DNA of 64,000 nt. It comes from Cunninghamia lanceolata (Eukaryota; Streptophyta; Pinopsida; Cupressales; Cupressaceae). Below, piece after piece: positions 59,375 through 64,000 of the stretch; within the stretch, counting starts at the first letter, position 1; the number at the start of each line of letters is the position of its first letter. The translations under genes were made by a program, and so were the position numbers. The notes below the pieces were generated by a model. The model had not been told where the DNA came from. It made no database searches and worked only from the letters and a program-made list of their open reading frames with translations. Location of the stretch: contig BSBN01001807.1 of NCBI GenBank assembly GCA_027924645.1, positions 13,844,001-13,908,000 on the forward strand, given 5' to 3'.

Positions 59375-61897
59375 TAGACAACTTAGAGGGGGGGTGAATC
59401 AGTTGTCCCTAAAACTTTGAACACTCATGAATATTAACACATCAAACACTTATTTACTGTTATTCATATTTAACCATGAAAGCATGAAATAAGAAGCTCA
59501 ACACAATAACACAATCAACCCATGAGACACCAAATTTTTATGTGGAAAACCCTATAAGGGAAAAACCACGGTGGGTGTTAGCCCATAAAGATATATATGT
59601 TATAGTAATACTGAAAAATAGTGGCTCGCTTCCTGACACAGGAGCATGCAGGCTAACAAGCAATCTTACATAAACAAGAACAATATTTTATTTCTTTTAC
59701 CCTTTTGTTTGTCTTGCAGATTTCTAATCAACATCATACACAAAAATTTAGGGAAATAAAAAAATTATTTTAATTCTCCAACACTCCAAGTAAAAGACAA
59801 GGCAAGTTGCAAATGGACAAAAAATCCTAGTCACCTACATGCTAGAAGACAAAGATTGGACAATGAAGAGTTTTCGATCATCCAAGTCATAAAAGAAAGC
59901 AATAAAAGAATCCCAAGAGTCACCTTTCCTGAAGTTGGATGCCACCAAGAAAGAAGAGGAATACCAAGAGTCATTGAAGCCCAAAAAGAGGAAGATGAAA
60001 CTATGCAAAGGAGATCTTATAAATAGATTGAAGTTTGGCTCAAAAAAGACATTGAAAAATAAGAGAGGAGCCCAAGTTTATTTCTGATTTTTGTAGGTCA
60101 TCGAGAGGACGTCCATGGGTGATGTTAAAGATAATTCTCTAATGGAAATACATCCATTTTGATGAGGCAAAAAAAAGTGAATGTCCATGGTGACTTGTTA
60201 GATGAAAACTTTTTGAATTTGTAAGCTTGTGGAGGTGGATAGTTGGAAAGTTTGTTGGAGATATTTCATAGTTGGATTTGTGGAGGTTATGCATGTGTGT
60301 TACCATCTTGATTGGCTATATAAAAATATTTGGGTTGTAAGTATTTTCTTCTGTTCATGTTTTATGACATTCTCAAGATATGGTGTTACTTCATAGTTGA
60401 AATTGTTGCTACAACATTCACAACTTATTTGAAGTTAAGGGATGCAAGTTTAAGAGATTAATATATATTTATTTTGCTTCAAATAAAGGAATCAAAGGAA
60501 CAAACAAAAATCCTTAATGGCTAGAAATTATCAAAGCTGAGTTTCATCTAAGAGATGCAAAATCTTGCCAAACAACAATGTTAAAGCTGAAATTTAACAA
60601 GGATATGTTGGCACATACATTTTGTTTCAATATTTGAAGTTTTGAGCACATGATTATGATAATTTGAAGGCATGAATATTGTTATTATCACAATGCACAT
60701 AAGAGAAGATGATTAGGCTGCATGATGGGACAATCTTCCATTGGGTTCTCTTGTCCTCTTGCGTCACTTCCTTAGGGCTCACTACCCAAAATGCTCACAA
60801 CAAAAGTTGACGCTCACTTCCAAGAACGGCTCACTGCCATAGGTTTGAACTAATTGAATAGTATCTACACCATGCCTGAGTTCAATTCCATTGAAGCACA
60901 ATAAAACTCTTTTGCTCTGCTATGCTTTTGTACTTCGTGCTTGTCTTCACATCTTCATATTACTTCACATCAAACACAAATTCATTATATGTATTTATAA
61001 AATTCATCAACCTTGGAATGTACATCAATGTCGGCATTACATTCATCAACCATAGGAACAATCTCCTAGGTCGACATTCATACATACATCAAATTAATTC
61101 TAGATCTAGACATCACATGCCACAAAAAAATTAGGGCATAATGAATTACACCTTAGTTTGGACTTAAATCTATCTAAGCATGCTACACATCACTTAAACA
61201 TTCATCAAAAACATCTTCTTGATCACCACAATTAAACAGGTCGACCAAACAACATAAAATGGGAAGATTCTTGATCGTACAATTCCTTGATCACAATCAT
61301 AACAAGTAGACCTTGTACAATGCTTTAATATGATCTTGACACATCCATGAACAAATTAAATTCTCCTGAGAGCTGACAAATCCATCCGCAACAGACCTCA
61401 CTTGGAGATACTTGAAGACAACAAATATCACCTGAAGTCAACAACTTTCACTTGAAGTATAACACCACAAACTTGTCTTCTGGAGCACCAAATCATAAAT
61501 CGTCTAGAATGAAAGTAACTAAGGACTTTATAACCTTAAGTCCAAAACTGTAAAGCCAAATTCCAATCTTCAGGGAAATGTGGAGCAAAACATTTTCTCC
61601 TTGTCAGTCTACACACATTGCCAGACACAGTCTTCAAACTGGTGAATAGATCTTTTGTTGTACAGTGTTTCAGACCTCCAAACTTAGGATTTAGCTAGCA
61701 TCTTTAGATACTTGTCTAAGTCATATCCAAATCTCACAATCTGGTCTTCAATACTAAGGAAACGCAGAGAAAAATACTACACTATTTTGGGAGACAGAAC
61801 AATCAAACACTTGTTCAACCTCATCCAAATAACTTTCTTAGATGATGACCTTAGGTGTTGACATCAATGACAACACTTACTACTCATACTTGCAACA
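59362..61897 (-). repeat. 3' LTR of copia element at right edge
   Basis: About 2.5 kb from TGTTGAGATAC to TGCAACA on the plus strand. That is long for a copia LTR, and 59660-60750 might be a further insertion, but I found no TSD. No coding signal. Confidence 0.6.
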
Positions 61898-61914
61898 ATC
61901 TCCCACTTTTTTAT
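61898..61914 (-). other. Polypurine tract of right-edge copia element
   Basis: Minus-strand AAAAAGTGGGAGAT directly before TGTTGCAAG. Confidence 0.8.
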
Positions 61915-62201
61915 TGATGGCAACACATGATGTGAAAAACTATCAAGACAAACAAAGTTTCTTTGCTTCTTTGCTCCCCCTTACTTTATGCTTTCTCTGA
62001 CTGCAATTTTATCCTTAGGTTTTTCACATGAACTTCTCTCCCCCTTTAACATCAATGGCAAAGGGTGCCAGAATTTTTACTTCTCTCTTGGTCTTGAGTT
62101 AACAAAGCTCAACTTAGATCTTATTATTAGTACACAACTTCCCCTATTAATCAACACTACAACACTTACTGCTCTTTATCATGAACTCATATTAGCATCA
62201 T

Positions 62202-63149
62202 CTACCTACTTCCCTTGAGAGGTAGCCTCATAACCCTTTTGACTACCAACACATATGGCTCTTTATGATCTTCTTGAAATCTTGTCATTAGACAAACTGC
62301 ATGCATTATATCTAATTTGGTAAAGGTTAGATAAAGTAGTCCTTCAATCTTAGGTGATTCATCATTCTCGACCAACCAATTACCATAGGAGTACATACTA
62401 GTTTAGAATCCTCCATTACAAACCTCTTCAACAACTCTTTCTCCTACTTAGACACTTCTGCTCTAATCAATTTGAGATTATTCAACCATATATGATTACT
62501 ACCTACTATAATGCATCTTTTTCTTTTACTACTTTGAATACTCCCCCTTAGGAGTACACATCAAACTATGTTAGCTCTTGCTCACATTTTAGAAGACCTC
62601 TGGATTAACACATCTTGTCATCTCAAAACTTTAGATTTGACTCTGCTCAAATCAGAGTAAGGCATGCAACAAGGAACTTTCCTTCTTCTTAGAGAACACA
62701 ACATGACAACTTGACAACACATATAGCTAGTAATACCCTTAGATCAATATAAACTTCAACAATAAATATTTGATCTTCACTTACTGAATCTCTGTTGCAA
62801 TAGGTATTTATCCAATCTTGCATACCAAGTTCTAGAAGCTTTCTTTAGTCCATACAAGGCTTTCTTCAATCATTCAAGAATGCAAACATCACATTCATCT
62901 GGTACACTTTGAAATCTTTGTGTGCAGTCTTTCTTGGTTCCTTACTACTTCTCCATTCTCATTCATCTTGTTTCTAAAAATCCACTTGGTTCCAATCACA
63001 TTTTTGTCAACAGGTCTAGGAACTAGTTTCCCAAGTTGATTCTTCTCTATCCTCATAAGCTCTTCTTCCATAGCTTTTACCCAATTTTCATCATTCCAGG
63101 CTTCACTAACAGTTTTGGGTTCAATCTTAGAAAGTAAACTATAGTTCAC
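62202..63149 (-). pseudogene. Copia RT and RNase H remnant
   Basis: The RT N-terminus is clear: SEAWNDENWVKAMEEELMRI, then NVIGTKWIFRNKMNENGEVV. RNase H-side sequence reads IEGLLYLTFTKLDIMHAVCL and TRFQEDHKEP. Much of the RT core, including the YVDD motif, is missing between about 62400 and 62890, so a deletion is likely. Confidence 0.75.
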
Positions 63150-63173
63150 CTGTTCTTTTGCAAGTCTTTTCCT

Positions 63174-63899
63174 TTACAATACCCCTTTTCTTTTGTAACC
63201 AATAATTTTATCTTCAGAATGATTTATCCTTACATACTTGGGAGTCTTAACTATACTTTCTAGAGCCTTTTCTTCTTCATCTTGACTGTCTTCATGTTCA
63301 ACTTTCTCTTCATTCATTGTAGAAACATGTTCATCTAATTCATATCCATTTAGATCTGATGTTCTTTCCCTATCTTCATCAATCTCCATATTAGCACTCT
63401 CAATGATCTTTTTCAATCTCTTATTGTAGCACCGGTAGGCTTTACTCTTGGTAGAGTATGCAAGGAAGATTCCTTCATCATACCTAGCATCAATTTTTCC
63501 TAGATCTTCTTCTTTTCTGATATAACATTTGCTACCAAAAACTTTGAAATATCTCACTGTAGGAGCTCTTCCATACCATAATTCATAAAGATTTTTAGCA
63601 CTATTGCCTTTAATTTGAACTTTGTTTAGGATGTACACAGTAGTATGTATGGCTTCTCTCTAGTATACTTCTGATAGGTTAGCTTCCTTCAACATAGTCC
63701 TAGCAGCCTCTTGAACTATCCTATTTTTCGTTTCAACAACTCCATTCTGTTGAGGAGTTCTAGGTGTAGACATTTGTCTCTTTATCCCTTGTTCTTCATA
63801 GAAAATATTGAATTCATTTGATGTGAATTCACCTCCTCTATTAGACCTCAAGCATTTAATCCTTAGTTCTAACTCATTCTCAACCATTGACTTGATCAA
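63174..63899 (-). pseudogene. Copia integrase remnant
   Basis: Reads CLRSNRGGEFTSNEFNIFYE, TPRTPQQNGVVETKNR (catalytic Glu region), then YELWYGRAPTVRYFKVFGSK, DARYDEGIFLAYSTKSKAYR, and an acidic linker. The D of the LRSDNGGEF motif is absent (SNRGGEF). A stop near 63660 splits it. Confidence 0.85.
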
Positions 63900-64000
63900 A
63901 ACTCCTCTTTACAAGCTTCAATAACTGTCTTAGGTTTAGTTTTTGAAAATAAATAGCTCAGATGTACATGTTTATCTATAATTCTTCTTCTTTGTCAATG

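Larger units (their letters stand above)
59362..64000 (-). mobile_element. Ty1/copia element, 3' part, continues past window
   Basis: The 3' LTR is about 59362-61897, preceded in sense by the PPT AAAAAGTGGGAGAT. RNase H, RT and integrase remnants follow to 63899. The LTR has the plant copia block ATGTGGAAAACCCTATAAGG and GGGAAAAACCACGGTGGG near 59538-59576. Integrase wording (YGRAPTVRYFKVFGSKCYI) suggests the SIRE/Maximus group. The 5' end is outside the window. Confidence 0.8.

Overview
The window looks like nuclear DNA of a seed plant with a large, retrotransposon-packed genome; a conifer or other gymnosperm is my best guess, from style only (AT-rich sequence, deep nesting of decayed LTR elements, very long LTRs). 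I see no bacterial, organellar or viral-genome features, no tRNA or rRNA genes, and no intact protein-coding gene. Almost everything is transposable element. The one host gene is a broken TPX2-family (spindle microtubule-associated) gene at 12517-21278.

Layout: (1) 1-11365 is an L1-type LINE, split at position 123 by a Ty1/copia element (124-7647, TSD AAAGG). That copia element is itself split by a solo LTR (1612-3753, TSD AGTAA). (2) 11366-12516 is the upstream region of the TPX2-family gene. (3) 12517-21278 is the gene: copy A (exons 1-5) is fused in frame to a second partial copy B (exons 1-8), and a very young minus-strand non-autonomous LTR element (14458-18321, TSD CCTTT) sits in intron 1 of copy B. 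(4) 21279-25145 is AT-rich intergenic DNA with small tandem repeats. (5) 25146-40327 is a minus-strand LTR element (TSD CCTTT) with a decayed ORF of unknown function; a 10.2-kb LARD-like element with 4.2-kb LTRs (29276-39448, TSD AGTCT) is nested in its 5' LTR.

(6) About 41060-47813 is the 3' part of a minus-strand copia element whose LTR received a Ty3/gypsy deletion derivative (41814-45382, TSD CAAAC). (7) 47814-49593 is a minus-strand LINE fragment that carries ORF1 but no ORF2. (8) 49594-59361 is a minus-strand Tat-like Ty3/gypsy element. Between its integrase and 3' LTR it has an antisense (plus-strand) plant-mobile-domain ORF, which is split by a solo LTR (52816-54182, TSD AGATG). (9) 59362-64000 is the 3' end of another minus-strand copia element with a long LTR; it runs off the window.

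The elements do not form a pathway. They record successive insertions, and most boundaries are fixed by exact 5-bp target duplications, primer-binding sites (PBS) and polypurine tracts (PPT). The most notable signals are the arrays of about 12 covarying hairpins in the LTRs of the 14458-18321 element, the in-frame TPX2 duplication in which both copies were later nonsense-mutated at neighbouring codons, the antisense PMD gene in the Tat-like element, and a strong excess of TAG stops in the decayed ORFs. All boundaries and differences were read by eye.
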